From contig DFXM01000039.1 of assembly GCA_002381695.1 (NCBI GenBank), positions 4,795-18,934 of the forward strand: a stretch of 14,140 nucleotides of DNA, in the 5' to 3' direction. The position numbers and the translations under genes were made by a program. The notes beneath the pieces are model-generated. The model saw only the letters and a list, made by a program, of their open reading frames with translations. It was not told the DNA's origin and searched no databases. Positions 6,850 to 13,278 of this stretch are shown piece after piece (position 1 is the first letter of the stretch; the number at the start of each line of letters is the position of its first letter). The stretch comes from Clostridium sp. UBA4108 (GTDB lineage Bacteria > Bacillota > Clostridia > Clostridiales > Clostridiaceae).

Positions 6850-8187
6850 TTATTTATTATTTTTTCTTGTAATTAAATAATATACTGGTAAACCTAAGGA
6901 TGTTATTAACAAGCCATATAACGCTAGTGAAGTAGTTGTTATTAGTGTGCTAATGATTATATATATACCCCCTGCAATTCCAATCAGTGGGACTATTGGA
7001 TATAGTGGAACCTTAAAAGGTCTTTCTATGTGCTTATGTTTGTTTCTCAAAATAAATATTCCTGCAACTGTCATAGTAAAGAAAATCCAAAGTACAAACA
7101 TAGCTAAATTTGTAAGAGTTTCAAAAGAACCACTTAATACATATAAGCACGCTAGAGCCACTTCAATGATAAAAGCATTTAAAGGAGTTTCAAATTTATC
7201 ATTTATTTTAGCAAAAAATTTTGCGAAAGGAAAAAGATTATCTTGAGCCATTGCAAAAGGAACTCTAACACCTGTCATAAGGTATCCATTTAATGCTCCA
7301 AAAATTGAAATCATTATTCCAGCGGAAATTAAGCCTGATCCTCTATTACCAAATAATATTACTGAAGCATCAGTAGCAGCCTTTTGTGATTTAACCACGT
7401 CTGCTACAGGCATTATATTAATAATTGCAAGGTTAATTAATACATATACCACTATAGTAACTAATAATCCTATAATTATAGATTTCGGTAAATCCTTTTG
7501 AGGATTTCTTAATTCACCAGACATATTTCCAACTGCAACCCATCCATCATAAGCCCAGAGGGTTCCAAGCATAGCAGCTCCAAAGCCGGCTAATCCAATG
7601 GTACTACCAGGAATAGGGTTTGATGAAAAGCTATGAGCTTGACCTTTAATAAGTCCAAAAATAATTATTATAGCGATGGGGATTAGCTTAGCTACAGTTG
7701 CTATTAATTGTACTTTACTACCTATCTTTGTTGATAATACATTTAAAAACATGACAAATAAGATAATAACTATTGCAATTACTCTTTGTTGTATATCAGA
7801 CATAGGTATAAAATATGTAGCTTGAGTTGTAAACACTATGGCCAAAGCTGCTGCAACGCCTGGAACATATATAAAACTTTGAACCCAGCCAAATAAGAAT
7901 GCCCATTTTTCACTATATAATTCTTTTAAATAAACAAATACTCCTCCGGTTTTAGGAATTGCTGCTGCAATTTCAGCTATAGTAAGAGCTGATGCTATTG
8001 TTATTGTTCCTCCTAGGACCCAAGCTAAAATTCCTAATAAAGGTGTGCCTGCATTGCTAAATACTGGAGATGCTTTAAAAAATATTCCTGACCCAATTAC
8101 AATTCCTATAACAATAGTAATTGCGTCAAATAGACCTATTTGTTTCTTTAATGTTTCAACTTCTTTAGTGTTTTTTTTAGAATCCAT
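6850..8187 (-). CDS. APC-superfamily amino-acid permease (LAT/SteT-like)
   Basis: Integral membrane amino-acid transporter of 445 residues with about twelve helices. Helix 1 has the substrate-backbone-binding motif GIVIGSGIF (28-36). The segment AYDGWVAVGNMSGELRNP (about 223-240) is characteristic of the L-type/SteT serine-threonine exchanger branch of APC transporters. The reading frame is open back to 8295, but the start is placed at 8187 because an AAGGAG site sits 7 bases upstream (8195-8200), the extra 36 residues have no counterpart in the family, and MDSKK..LKKQIGLFDAITI is a normal N-terminus. A promoter (8416-8443) and a leader of about 220 bases with a glycine-riboswitch-like element precede it. 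If that element is real, the substrate is probably glycine or a related small amino acid (inference). Confidence 0.92.
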   Translation of the reverse strand: MDSKKNTKEVETLKKQIGLFDAITIVIGIVIGSGIFFKASPVFSNAGTPLLGILAWVLGGTITIASALTIAEIAAAIPKTGGVFVYLKELYSEKWAFLFGWVQSFIYVPGVAAALAIVFTTQATYFIPMSDIQQRVIAIVIILFVMFLNVLSTKIGSKVQLIATVAKLIPIAIIIIFGLIKGQAHSFSSNPIPGSTIGLAGFGAAMLGTLWAYDGWVAVGNMSGELRNPQKDLPKSIIIGLLVTIVVYVLINLAIINIMPVADVVKSQKAATDASVILFGNRGSGLISAGIMISIFGALNGYLMTGVRVPFAMAQDNLFPFAKFFAKINDKFETPLNAFIIEVALACLYVLSGSFETLTNLAMFVLWIFFTMTVAGIFILRNKHKHIERPFKVPLYPIVPLIGIAGGIYIIISTLITTTSLALYGLLITSLGLPVYYLITRKNNK

Positions 8188-8315
8188 AAAGTTTCTCCTT
8201 CTTAAATATTTTGGATTTATCCATAATCTCATAAAATTATTGTGTCTTATATTTAGAATTTTAAGCATAGAAAAGGATATGGAATAAAATAGCATAGTAA
8301 ATAAAATTATTTTAA

Positions 8316-8400
8316 GCCCTGTCCCTTTATCTGAAAGATTACTCTTAGGCTTTATTTTAATAAAATATTGAAATTAGAACCTGATATTGCTAGCACAAAG
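8316..8400 (-). promoter_or_regulatory. Glycine-riboswitch-like element in the permease leader (possibly degenerate)
   Basis: Read on the minus strand, 8350 to 8316 contains in order GCCTAAGAGTAA, then TCTTTCAGATAAAGGGACAG. These match the conserved 3' half of the glycine aptamer (GCCGAAGRRGYAA ... CUCUCAGGYAAAAGGACAG) in order and spacing, with changes at the CAGG (here CAGA) and AAAAGGAC (here AAAGGGAC) positions. It lies in the right orientation about 130 bases before an amino-acid permease start and just after a plausible promoter. The 5' half (8351-8400) does not show the expected GGAGAGA strand clearly, and no second aptamer is visible, so it may be a decayed or variant element. An alternative AAGCC/GGCTT pairing (8348-8352 with 8314-8318) could compete with the aptamer fold. 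Confidence 0.5.
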
Positions 8401-8415
8401 ATTAATTTAGTAGGT

Positions 8416-8443
8416 ATTATAGAATAATTCTTAAAAATACAAA
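8416..8443 (-). promoter_or_regulatory. Probable promoter of the APC permease gene
   Basis: On the minus strand, TTTGTA (8443-8438) is followed after 16 bases by a perfect TATAAT (8421-8416). Transcription would start near 8409, giving a leader of about 220 bases that includes the riboswitch-like element. Between this promoter and the DUF2089 promoter at 8613, the region 8444-8612 is very AT-rich and shows nothing else. Confidence 0.5.
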
Positions 8444-8612
8444 TATATGTAATAATAGCTTTATCTTTTTATTTATAAGTTTTAAAAGGAATACCTTCAT
8501 AAAACATGATACAAATAATTAATAATATTAAGCATTTATATAATTAAATTCATTTTAAAACTTAAATAAATTAATATTATTAATTTAAAAATAAAATATC
8601 TTAATAAAGCCA

Positions 8613-8641
8613 TTTACAAAAGTAAAATATTGGAATACAAT
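8613..8641 (+). promoter_or_regulatory. Promoter of the DUF2089/SHOCT-like unit
   Basis: TTTACA (8613-8618) and TACAAT (8636-8641) are separated by 17 bases. Transcription would start near 8648, only about 17 bases before the GTG at 8665, which helps reject the GTG at 8656 as start. Confidence 0.65.
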
Positions 8642-8664
8642 ATTATTAAACAGAGGTGATAAGA

Positions 8665-9030
8665 GTGTATAAGGTATTAACTAAATGCCCTGTATGTAGG
8701 GGAAGGCTTAAGATTAAAAGGCTGCAATGTGAAAACTGTAATACAGTGATAGAAAATGATTTTGAGTTTTCTAGATTTGATAAATTAAAGGAGGAGCAAG
8801 TAAAATTCGTGGAAACTTTTCTTCAATGTAGAGGAAGTATCAAGGACGTGGAGAAAGTCTTAGGAATATCTTATCCTACAGTAAGAGCAAAACTAGACGA
8901 GGTAAATGAAACATTAGGGCTTGTAAGTAAGAAGGACACAGACAAGGAAAAGGCCAACATTCTTGAAAAATTAGAGAGTGGGGAAATAACTTCAGAGGAA
9001 GCCATAGAGCTGCTTAAAAAATGCAAATAA
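8665..9030 (+). CDS. DUF2089-family zinc-ribbon/HTH protein with C-terminal SHOCT-like segment
   Basis: A 121-residue protein. It opens with a zinc ribbon, C8-x2-C11 and C22-x2-C25 (TKCPVCRGRL, LQCENC). A helical segment (43-80) follows, with FLQCRGSIKDVEKVLGIS and YPTVRAKLDEV resembling a sigma-region-4-like helix-turn-helix. The protein ends in a short helical hairpin, ILEKLESGEITSEEAIELL (99-117), like the SHOCT-like segment at the start of the next protein. This order is that of DUF2089 proteins, which are thought to be regulators but lack a defined target. The GTG at 8665 is chosen because AGGTGA (8654-8659) is a ribosome-binding site for it; an in-frame GTG at 8656 would add three residues. 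It is first in a three-gene unit and 23 bases from the next gene. Confidence 0.85.
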   Translation: MYKVLTKCPVCRGRLKIKRLQCENCNTVIENDFEFSRFDKLKEEQVKFVETFLQCRGSIKDVEKVLGISYPTVRAKLDEVNETLGLVSKKDTDKEKANILEKLESGEITSEEAIELLKKCK

Positions 9031-9053
9031 AATAATTAGGGGGGTATATTGAG

Positions 9054-9503
9054 ATGAGCGAAAAATTGAGGGTATTAAAAATGTTAGAAGAAGGGAAAAT
9101 TTCCTCACAGGAGGCTATGGATTTGTTAGAAGCTTTGGGCGATGAAGAAAGTATAAAAGTGCCACCTGTTCCACCTGTACCAGCGATGATGTCAATAAAA
9201 GAAGATAATAAGGCAGTAGTAAAAGTCATAGAAGATGATTTTTTCAATATTCCTAAGAATAAGGGCAATATGAAAATGCTTTATATAAGGATAAAATCTA
9301 GTGATGGAGATAATGTAAAAGTCACGATTCCATTAGAGTTTGTAAGAATGATGGTGAATTCTACTGGAAGTTTAAACGGAAATCTTGAAAAGCATAATAT
9401 TGATATGGATAAGATTTTGCAGGCTGTAGACAATGGAGTTATAGGTACTATAGTTGAAATTGATACTGAAGATGGGGACAAAGTCCTTATAGAAATAGCT
9501 TAG
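9054..9503 (+). CDS. SHOCT-like domain protein with C-terminal beta-rich domain
   Basis: A 149-residue soluble protein. Residues 3-29 (EKLRVLKMLEEGKISSQEAM..) form the SHOCT-like helical hairpin that also begins the YvlB/LiaX type of DUF4097 proteins. A proline-rich linker PPVPPVPA (37-44) follows. The C-terminal part (77-149) begins IRIKSSDGDNVKVTIPL and ends IVEIDTEDGDKVLIEI, two similar beta hairpins around a helical middle. The next small protein has the same architecture. The start is supported by an AGGGGGG site near 9038. YvlB/LiaX relatives act in cell-envelope stress responses, but this protein lacks the long DUF4097 domain, so that role is only a hint. It is probably co-transcribed and co-regulated with the DUF2089 gene. 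Confidence 0.8.
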   Translation: MSEKLRVLKMLEEGKISSQEAMDLLEALGDEESIKVPPVPPVPAMMSIKEDNKAVVKVIEDDFFNIPKNKGNMKMLYIRIKSSDGDNVKVTIPLEFVRMMVNSTGSLNGNLEKHNIDMDKILQAVDNGVIGTIVEIDTEDGDKVLIEIA

Positions 9504-9521
9504 GTTATTGAGGGGGAATTT

Positions 9522-9776
9522 ATGAGAATAATAATTAAAGATAAAAAGGAAAATAAGGAGATAGATATCAATATTCCTAGCTTTGCCGTTGGGACCTTAT
9601 TATCTATAGCGCCCGTAGCAGCTAAACTTAGTAAATATGAAAGAAAGTATGCTATTGAAAAAGAAGATTTAAAACTCTTTATCAAGTCTGCTAAGGAAAT
9701 GAACAAGAAATATAAGGGCTTGGAATTGATAAATATACAAGAGAAAGATGGTAATGAAATAAAAATAATAATTTAG
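9522..9776 (+). CDS. Small protein related to the C-terminal domain of the preceding SHOCT-like protein
   Basis: An 84-residue protein without signal peptide. The N-terminus MRIIIKDKKENKEIDINIP.. and C-terminus LELINIQEKDGNEIKIII repeat the pattern of residues 77-149 of the upstream protein: an I-x-I-K strand, a polar turn, an I-x-I-P strand, a hydrophobic helix, and a closing hairpin with a DG turn. The middle here is longer and has the hydrophobic stretch FAVGTLLSIAPVAAKL (22-37), which could be amphipathic or membrane-associating. A GAGGGGG site near 9510 sets the start, 18 bases after the preceding stop. It is followed by a strong terminator. Function unknown. Confidence 0.78.
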   Translation: MRIIIKDKKENKEIDINIPSFAVGTLLSIAPVAAKLSKYERKYAIEKEDLKLFIKSAKEMNKKYKGLELINIQEKDGNEIKIII

Positions 9777-9782
9777 TAAATT

Positions 9783-9830
9783 AAAAATCACCGCACTATT
9801 CTTGGATTCAATAATAGTGCAGTGGTTTTT
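9783..9830 (+). terminator. Strong bidirectional intrinsic terminator
   Basis: An 18-position stem (9783-9800 with 9813-9830, one mismatch and one G-T pair) has a 12-base loop and is flanked by AAAAA on the left and TTTTT on the right. It can terminate both the DUF2089 unit and the converging minus-strand gene. Confidence 0.88.
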
Positions 9831-9872
9831 AAATTATAAGGTAATCTTTCCTTTGGTATATATTATTTATAA

Positions 9873-10352
9873 TTAATTATCCTCTTTGAATAAATGTAGA
9901 ACCTTAGTTTTTAAATTAATTATCTTTTCATCTAAAGTTTTTTCAAGTAAACCCTCAGGATAAATATCAACTATATTCCATTGATGTTCTTTACATAGAG
10001 ATAAAATATCTAAATAAATTTTTTTAGTTTCTTTACTTTCTAAGCCAAAGTCGAATCCCCACTCAGAAGAACCACCACCTGAAATCATTTCAAGTTGAAC
10101 TTCTTTAGAAGATACCAATTTAATTATGGTGGTAATCATTAGAGTTGAGTTTATTCTAACACAATATTCTTCTCTGCACATTATAAGCATATCATTAAAG
10201 ATAGTAGTGTACATGTTAGTATCAAACATCATAGTACTGTCTATATTCTTATTTTCTTTAGTAATATCTGAAGTAGTTCTCCATTTTTTGCCTAAAATAT
10301 TAATAATCTCATCTACATTTTCTCCGAGAACCTTAAAACCCGCTAAATACAT
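9873..10352 (-). CDS. Conserved-looking hypothetical protein, family not recognised
   Basis: A 159-residue soluble protein with no signal peptide or membrane helix. I do not recognise the family. Visible points are a cysteine pair in MLIMCREEYCVRI (55-67), a glycine-rich turn ISGGGSSEWGFDFG (90-103), and a C-terminal helix-strand unit KKIYLDILSLCKEHQWNIVDIYPEG (110-134). The alternating strands and helices suggest a compact alpha/beta fold of the kind found in small immunity-like or DUF proteins, but nothing shows a function. An AAGGAGGT site directly upstream makes the start at 10352 convincing. It has its own extended -10 promoter (10480-10488) and a leader with an inverted repeat (10389-10398/10413-10422). 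It does not appear to be in an operon. Confidence 0.75.
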   Translation of the reverse strand: MYLAGFKVLGENVDEIINILGKKWRTTSDITKENKNIDSTMMFDTNMYTTIFNDMLIMCREEYCVRINSTLMITTIIKLVSSKEVQLEMISGGGSSEWGFDFGLESKETKKIYLDILSLCKEHQWNIVDIYPEGLLEKTLDEKIINLKTKVLHLFKEDN

Positions 10353-10388
10353 AGTTAAACCTCCTTAATGAATTGATATGGAATAATA

Positions 10389-10422
10389 TTTATAAAGTAT
10401 ATGTAAAAGTACACTTTATAAA
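10389..10422 (-). promoter_or_regulatory. Inverted repeat in the leader of the hypothetical gene
   Basis: The arms TTTATAAAGT (10389-10398) and ACTTTATAAA (10413-10422) are perfect 10-base inverted copies separated by 14 bases, between the probable transcription start and the ribosome-binding site. This could be an operator or an RNA hairpin. Confidence 0.4.
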
Positions 10423-10479
10423 ATAGATTCCGGTTTAATAATGAAAGAATATTATGTAAATAATTACAAGCGTAACTAG

Positions 10480-10488
10480 ATTATATCA
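10480..10488 (-). promoter_or_regulatory. Extended -10 promoter for the hypothetical gene
   Basis: On the minus strand 10488-10480 reads TGATATAAT, an exact TGn-TATAAT extended -10. No good -35 is seen, as is allowed for this promoter class. Transcription would start near 10473, about 120 bases before the gene. Confidence 0.45.
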
Positions 10489-10579
10489 TGTGTTTATTCA
10501 GTTTCCCATATGGCTAAGTGTTTTTCCTAGGACTTATTGGATTAATAATATGATTACTCATTATATGGGAGAAATGATT

Positions 10580-10607
10580 AGAGGAGATAGATGTGGCTAT
10601 ATCCTCT
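10580..10607 (-). terminator. Hairpin after the ElaA-like gene, possible terminator
   Basis: The arms at 10580-10590 and 10597-10607 pair over 11 positions with one mismatch around a 6-base loop, starting 16 bases beyond the stop of the minus-strand gene. The bases that follow on that strand, TAATCATTTC, are only moderately T-rich. Confidence 0.4.
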
Positions 10608-10622
10608 GCTATTAATGAAAAA

Positions 10623-11066
10623 TTATGGATTATAAATCATTTCTACATGAGGAATATCGTCTTCTAAATATTCATCTGAAGCTGATTTAAAACCTATACT
10701 AGTATAAAATTTAAGTAGATATGCTTGAGCTGAAATCCTTATTTCTGTAGTATTCATATGGTTTTTAATAAAATTAATAGCTTCTATCATTATATTTTTC
10801 GCTAAGCCTTTTCCTCTATGATTCTCTGTAACTAACACTCTACCAATAGATACCTCATCATAGGAAATACCCTTTTCTAATATTCTTAGGTAGGCTATTA
10901 TTTTATTATCTTCCGTTAAAAACAAATGATGGGACATTTTATCTTTATTATCACAATCTTGATAAATACATTGCTGCTCTACAACAAATACTTCATTTCT
11001 TACTCTAAGAATTTCATATAATTCATCACTATTTAATTCATCATAACTTTTTATAACATAATTCAT
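10623..11066 (-). CDS. ElaA-family GNAT acetyltransferase
   Basis: A 147-residue predicted N-acetyltransferase. The N-terminal signature VRNEVFVVEQQCIYQDCDNKD (22-42) with H46-H47 is diagnostic of the ElaA family. The acetyl-CoA-binding motif is RGKGLA (84-89) after IGRVLV, with YTSIGF (121-126) and the ElaA-typical EYLEDDIPHVEM (132-143) at the C-terminus. Two ATGs are in frame: 11072 leaves only one base after the GAGGGGG site, so 11066, with about seven bases of spacing, is the better start; the earlier one would add Met-Asn. The physiological substrate of ElaA proteins is not established. It is a single-gene unit, divergent from the metallo-beta-lactamase-fold gene. Confidence 0.9.
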   Translation of the reverse strand: MNYVIKSYDELNSDELYEILRVRNEVFVVEQQCIYQDCDNKDKMSHHLFLTEDNKIIAYLRILEKGISYDEVSIGRVLVTENHRGKGLAKNIMIEAINFIKNHMNTTEIRISAQAYLLKFYTSIGFKSASDEYLEDDIPHVEMIYNP

Positions 11067-11159
11067 ATTCATTCCCCCTCGTTTATTTACTCTATGTTCG
11101 TTGAATAATAATTTAACTATATCATATTTTAAAGTTTAATATGACATGATATACTAAAG

Positions 11160-11190
11160 TTGTAATACTGATACAATAATCTTGTATAAT
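11160..11190 (+). promoter_or_regulatory. Possible promoter of the MBL-fold hydrolase gene
   Basis: A perfect TATAAT (11185-11190) is preceded by TTGTAA (11160-11165) with a long 19-base spacer. Transcription would start near 11197, about 90 bases before the ATG at 11290. The long spacer lowers confidence. Confidence 0.4.
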
Positions 11191-11289
11191 ATTTAAAGGT
11201 TTTTACTGAATTTTGTGAATTTAATAAAGATTTCAGTAATATTTATAGGAATTTCAAATATTAATAATAAAAAAATATTAAGGTGGTTG

Positions 11290-12135
11290 ATGGAGTTGAA
11301 ACTAACAGTATTATTAGATAACAATACTTTTATAGATCGTTATTTTTATGGTGAACCAGGAGTATCATATTTTATTGAGGATGAAGGTTTTAATATATTG
11401 TTTGATACTGGATATTCAGATGCTTTTATTAAAAATGCAAATAAAATGAATATAGATTTAAGGAATATTAATTCTATAGTTATTTCTCACGGGCATATTG
11501 ACCATACACGTGGATTAGTTCATTTAATTACAAATTGTATTGAAGGTACAGTAGAAAAAACAAAATATAATATGCCAAGTCTTATTGCTCATCCTTTAAC
11601 ATTTGAACATAAAGAAGACCCAGAAGAAGGATATATAGGTTCTATTCTTGGTGAAGAAAAATTAAATAAATATTTCAACATGAGGTTGAGCAAAGAACCA
11701 ATTTGGTTAACAGATAAACTTGTATTCCTTGGAGAAATAGCAAGGGAAAATCACTTTGAAAATAAAACTCCAGTAGGGAAGACTTACGAAGATGGGAAAG
11801 AAATAGATGATTACGTATTAGATGATTCTGCCTTAGCTTATAAATCATTATATGGAATAGTGATTATAACAGGTTGTTCCCATGCTGGTATATGTAACAT
11901 TATTGAATATGCAAAAAAGGTCTGTGGCGATGATAGAATAGTGGATGTCATAGGGGGATTTCATTTACTTAATCCATCAGAGAATGTAATTAAATCTACC
12001 TGCGATTATATGAGAAAAGGCAATGTAAAGCAAATTCATGCAGCACATTGTACTGATTTAAAATCAAAGATAGAACTGGCGAAGGCTGTTGAAGTAAATG
12101 AAGTTGGAGTAGGACTAGTATTGGAATATAAATAA
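11290..12135 (+). CDS. Metallo-beta-lactamase-fold hydrolase, COG1237 type
   Basis: Soluble metal-dependent hydrolase of 281 residues. The core motif is SHGHIDH (66-72), preceded by LFDTG (37-41) with the metal-associated aspartate. Later come GCSHAG and IGGFHLL, the distal histidine motifs of the COG1237 branch. That branch includes the archaeal MJ0301 protein, annotated as a dihydropterin-ribofuranosylaminobenzene phosphate synthase; in clostridia its substrate is unknown, so I keep the general name. The frame is open from a GTG at 11215, but the ATG at 11290 is preferred because AGGTGG (11281-11286) precedes it and MELKLTVLLDNN matches the family N-terminus. A TTG at 11296 giving MKLTVLLDNN is a possible alternative. 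It has no operon partner. Confidence 0.9.
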   Translation: MELKLTVLLDNNTFIDRYFYGEPGVSYFIEDEGFNILFDTGYSDAFIKNANKMNIDLRNINSIVISHGHIDHTRGLVHLITNCIEGTVEKTKYNMPSLIAHPLTFEHKEDPEEGYIGSILGEEKLNKYFNMRLSKEPIWLTDKLVFLGEIARENHFENKTPVGKTYEDGKEIDDYVLDDSALAYKSLYGIVIITGCSHAGICNIIEYAKKVCGDDRIVDVIGGFHLLNPSENVIKSTCDYMRKGNVKQIHAAHCTDLKSKIELAKAVEVNEVGVGLVLEYK

Positions 12136-12151
12136 AATTACCATAAAATAG

Positions 12152-12208
12152 AGGCTCTGTTTTTAAATCGGTATTGAATTTGACTTCAATATCTTTGAAA
12201 AAGAGCCT
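12152..12208. repeat. 57-nt palindrome between two convergent genes
   Basis: The outer arms AGGCTCT (12152-12158) and AGAGCCT (12202-12208) continue imperfectly through the T/A runs, and a second perfect 7-bp stem, TATTGAA (12172-12178)/TTCAATA (12185-12191), closes the centre. It may act as a shared 3'-end hairpin, best on the minus strand where CTATTTTATG follows, but neither side has a good U-tract. A miniature palindromic element is the alternative. No obvious target-site duplication flanks it. Confidence 0.6.
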
Positions 12209-12256
12209 AAATAAATATTAAAATGTAGGAAATAAAATTAAAAAGCTTACATTAGG

Positions 12257-13177
12257 TTATGTGTATTTCTTCAACATTTCTTTCAAATAAGTTTCTATTT
12301 CAATTCTTAAATATTCGGGTTCAAGAATTTCACAATCCTTTCCAAAGTTTAAAAGATATTTAATCAACCCTTCTTCATAGGGAAAATAGTCTTCTACCAG
12401 TAAATTGCCATCATCCGCAGTTTTAATTGCAGCTCTGGAGAAATGTTCAAGTAAATGCTCCTTTATTCTAGGAGAAAATTTTAATACAACTTTAATGCTC
12501 TTTTTATTGTACCCACTATCTAGAGCCTTATATATTTCATCCTTAGAAATTGGATTTTTAATGAAGTTATTTCCTAGTTTAAGATTTCTAATTCTTAATA
12601 ATTTAAATTTCCTATAATCATTTCTATTATGGCAAAAGGCAACGAGGTACCACTGACCATACTTAAAGGTTATCTGAATTGGCTCTGCGGTTCTCTTTGA
12701 GTATTCCATTCGTCTGTTTATATAGTCAAACTCTAACAATCTGCATTCTTCAATAGATTTATTAATTAAAGATAAATATTCCTTAAGATCATCTTCCATA
12801 TTAAAGTGAGACATGTTTATAATAAGGTTATCTTGGCCACATTTTTCTTTTTCAAAAATATTTTCTAGTTTTAAAGCCATATCATTAAACTGTGTATTTT
12901 TACCGAATAAGAGCTTATAACTATCTACTAAAGGCATTAAGGCTTGAAGTTCACTTTTGTCTAGAAATAGATTATTTAGATTATAGTTTTCCATTATATA
13001 AAAGCCCCCACCTTTTCCACCAGTAGAGGCAATAGGAACACCAGCTTCACTTATCTTTTCTATATCTCTATATATTGTTCTTAAGGAAACTTCAAAATGT
13101 TCTGCAAGTTCTTGGCCTGTAACAGTACCTTTGTTAGAAATAATTAATAAAATGGATAATAATCTATTCACTCTCAT
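12257..13177 (-). CDS. HTH-WYL transcriptional regulator (YafY/DeoR-like)
   Basis: A 306-residue DNA-binding regulator. The N-terminal winged helix (4-60) contains TGQELAEHFEVSLRTIYRDIEKISEAGVPI (20-49), the typical YafY/HTH_11 recognition region, followed by the glycine-rich wing STGGKGGGFYI. A helical linker spans about 66-135. The ligand-sensing WYL domain follows, with GQWYLVAFC (174-182) and YRKFKLLRI (188-196), and then a WCX-type C-terminal extension. WYL proteins often respond to DNA-damage, nucleotide or second-messenger cues, but the target is not shown. It is the first ATG after an in-frame stop, yet the only good Shine-Dalgarno (13204-13209) is 26 bases upstream, with a 14-base hairpin between. 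It is convergent with the MBL-fold gene. Confidence 0.9.
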   Translation of the reverse strand: MRVNRLLSILLIISNKGTVTGQELAEHFEVSLRTIYRDIEKISEAGVPIASTGGKGGGFYIMENYNLNNLFLDKSELQALMPLVDSYKLLFGKNTQFNDMALKLENIFEKEKCGQDNLIINMSHFNMEDDLKEYLSLINKSIEECRLLEFDYINRRMEYSKRTAEPIQITFKYGQWYLVAFCHNRNDYRKFKLLRIRNLKLGNNFIKNPISKDEIYKALDSGYNKKSIKVVLKFSPRIKEHLLEHFSRAAIKTADDGNLLVEDYFPYEEGLIKYLLNFGKDCEILEPEYLRIEIETYLKEMLKKYT

Positions 13178-13187
13178 AAATAATTTA

Positions 13188-13209
13188 CGTTATTTCTAAC
13201 GCGTCCACC
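13188..13209 (-). promoter_or_regulatory. Hairpin between the Shine-Dalgarno and start codon of the WYL regulator gene
   Basis: On the minus strand AGGTGG (13209-13204) is followed by CGTTAGAAATAACG (13201-13188), a 5-bp stem closed by a GAAA tetraloop, then ten AT-rich bases to the ATG. Folding would reduce the ribosome-binding spacing from 26 to about 12 bases. As DNA the same palindrome could be an autoregulatory operator. Confidence 0.45.
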
Positions 13210-13278
13210 TTTCAAAAATCTTAGTTACTACCTATAATTAAAGCTCCAATTATATAGAGGAGTCAAGAGGATTTTTAT

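Noticed and set aside
8188..8295. 36-residue N-terminal extension of the permease reading frame
   Set aside because: There is a strong AAGGAG site 7 bases before the ATG at 8187, no ribosome-binding site at 8295, and the extension has no match to the transporter family N-terminus; it would also overlap the leader.
11215..11289. GTG-initiated 25-residue extension of the MBL-fold hydrolase
   Set aside because: No ribosome-binding site before 11215, whereas AGGTGG precedes the ATG at 11290 and the family N-terminus begins there.
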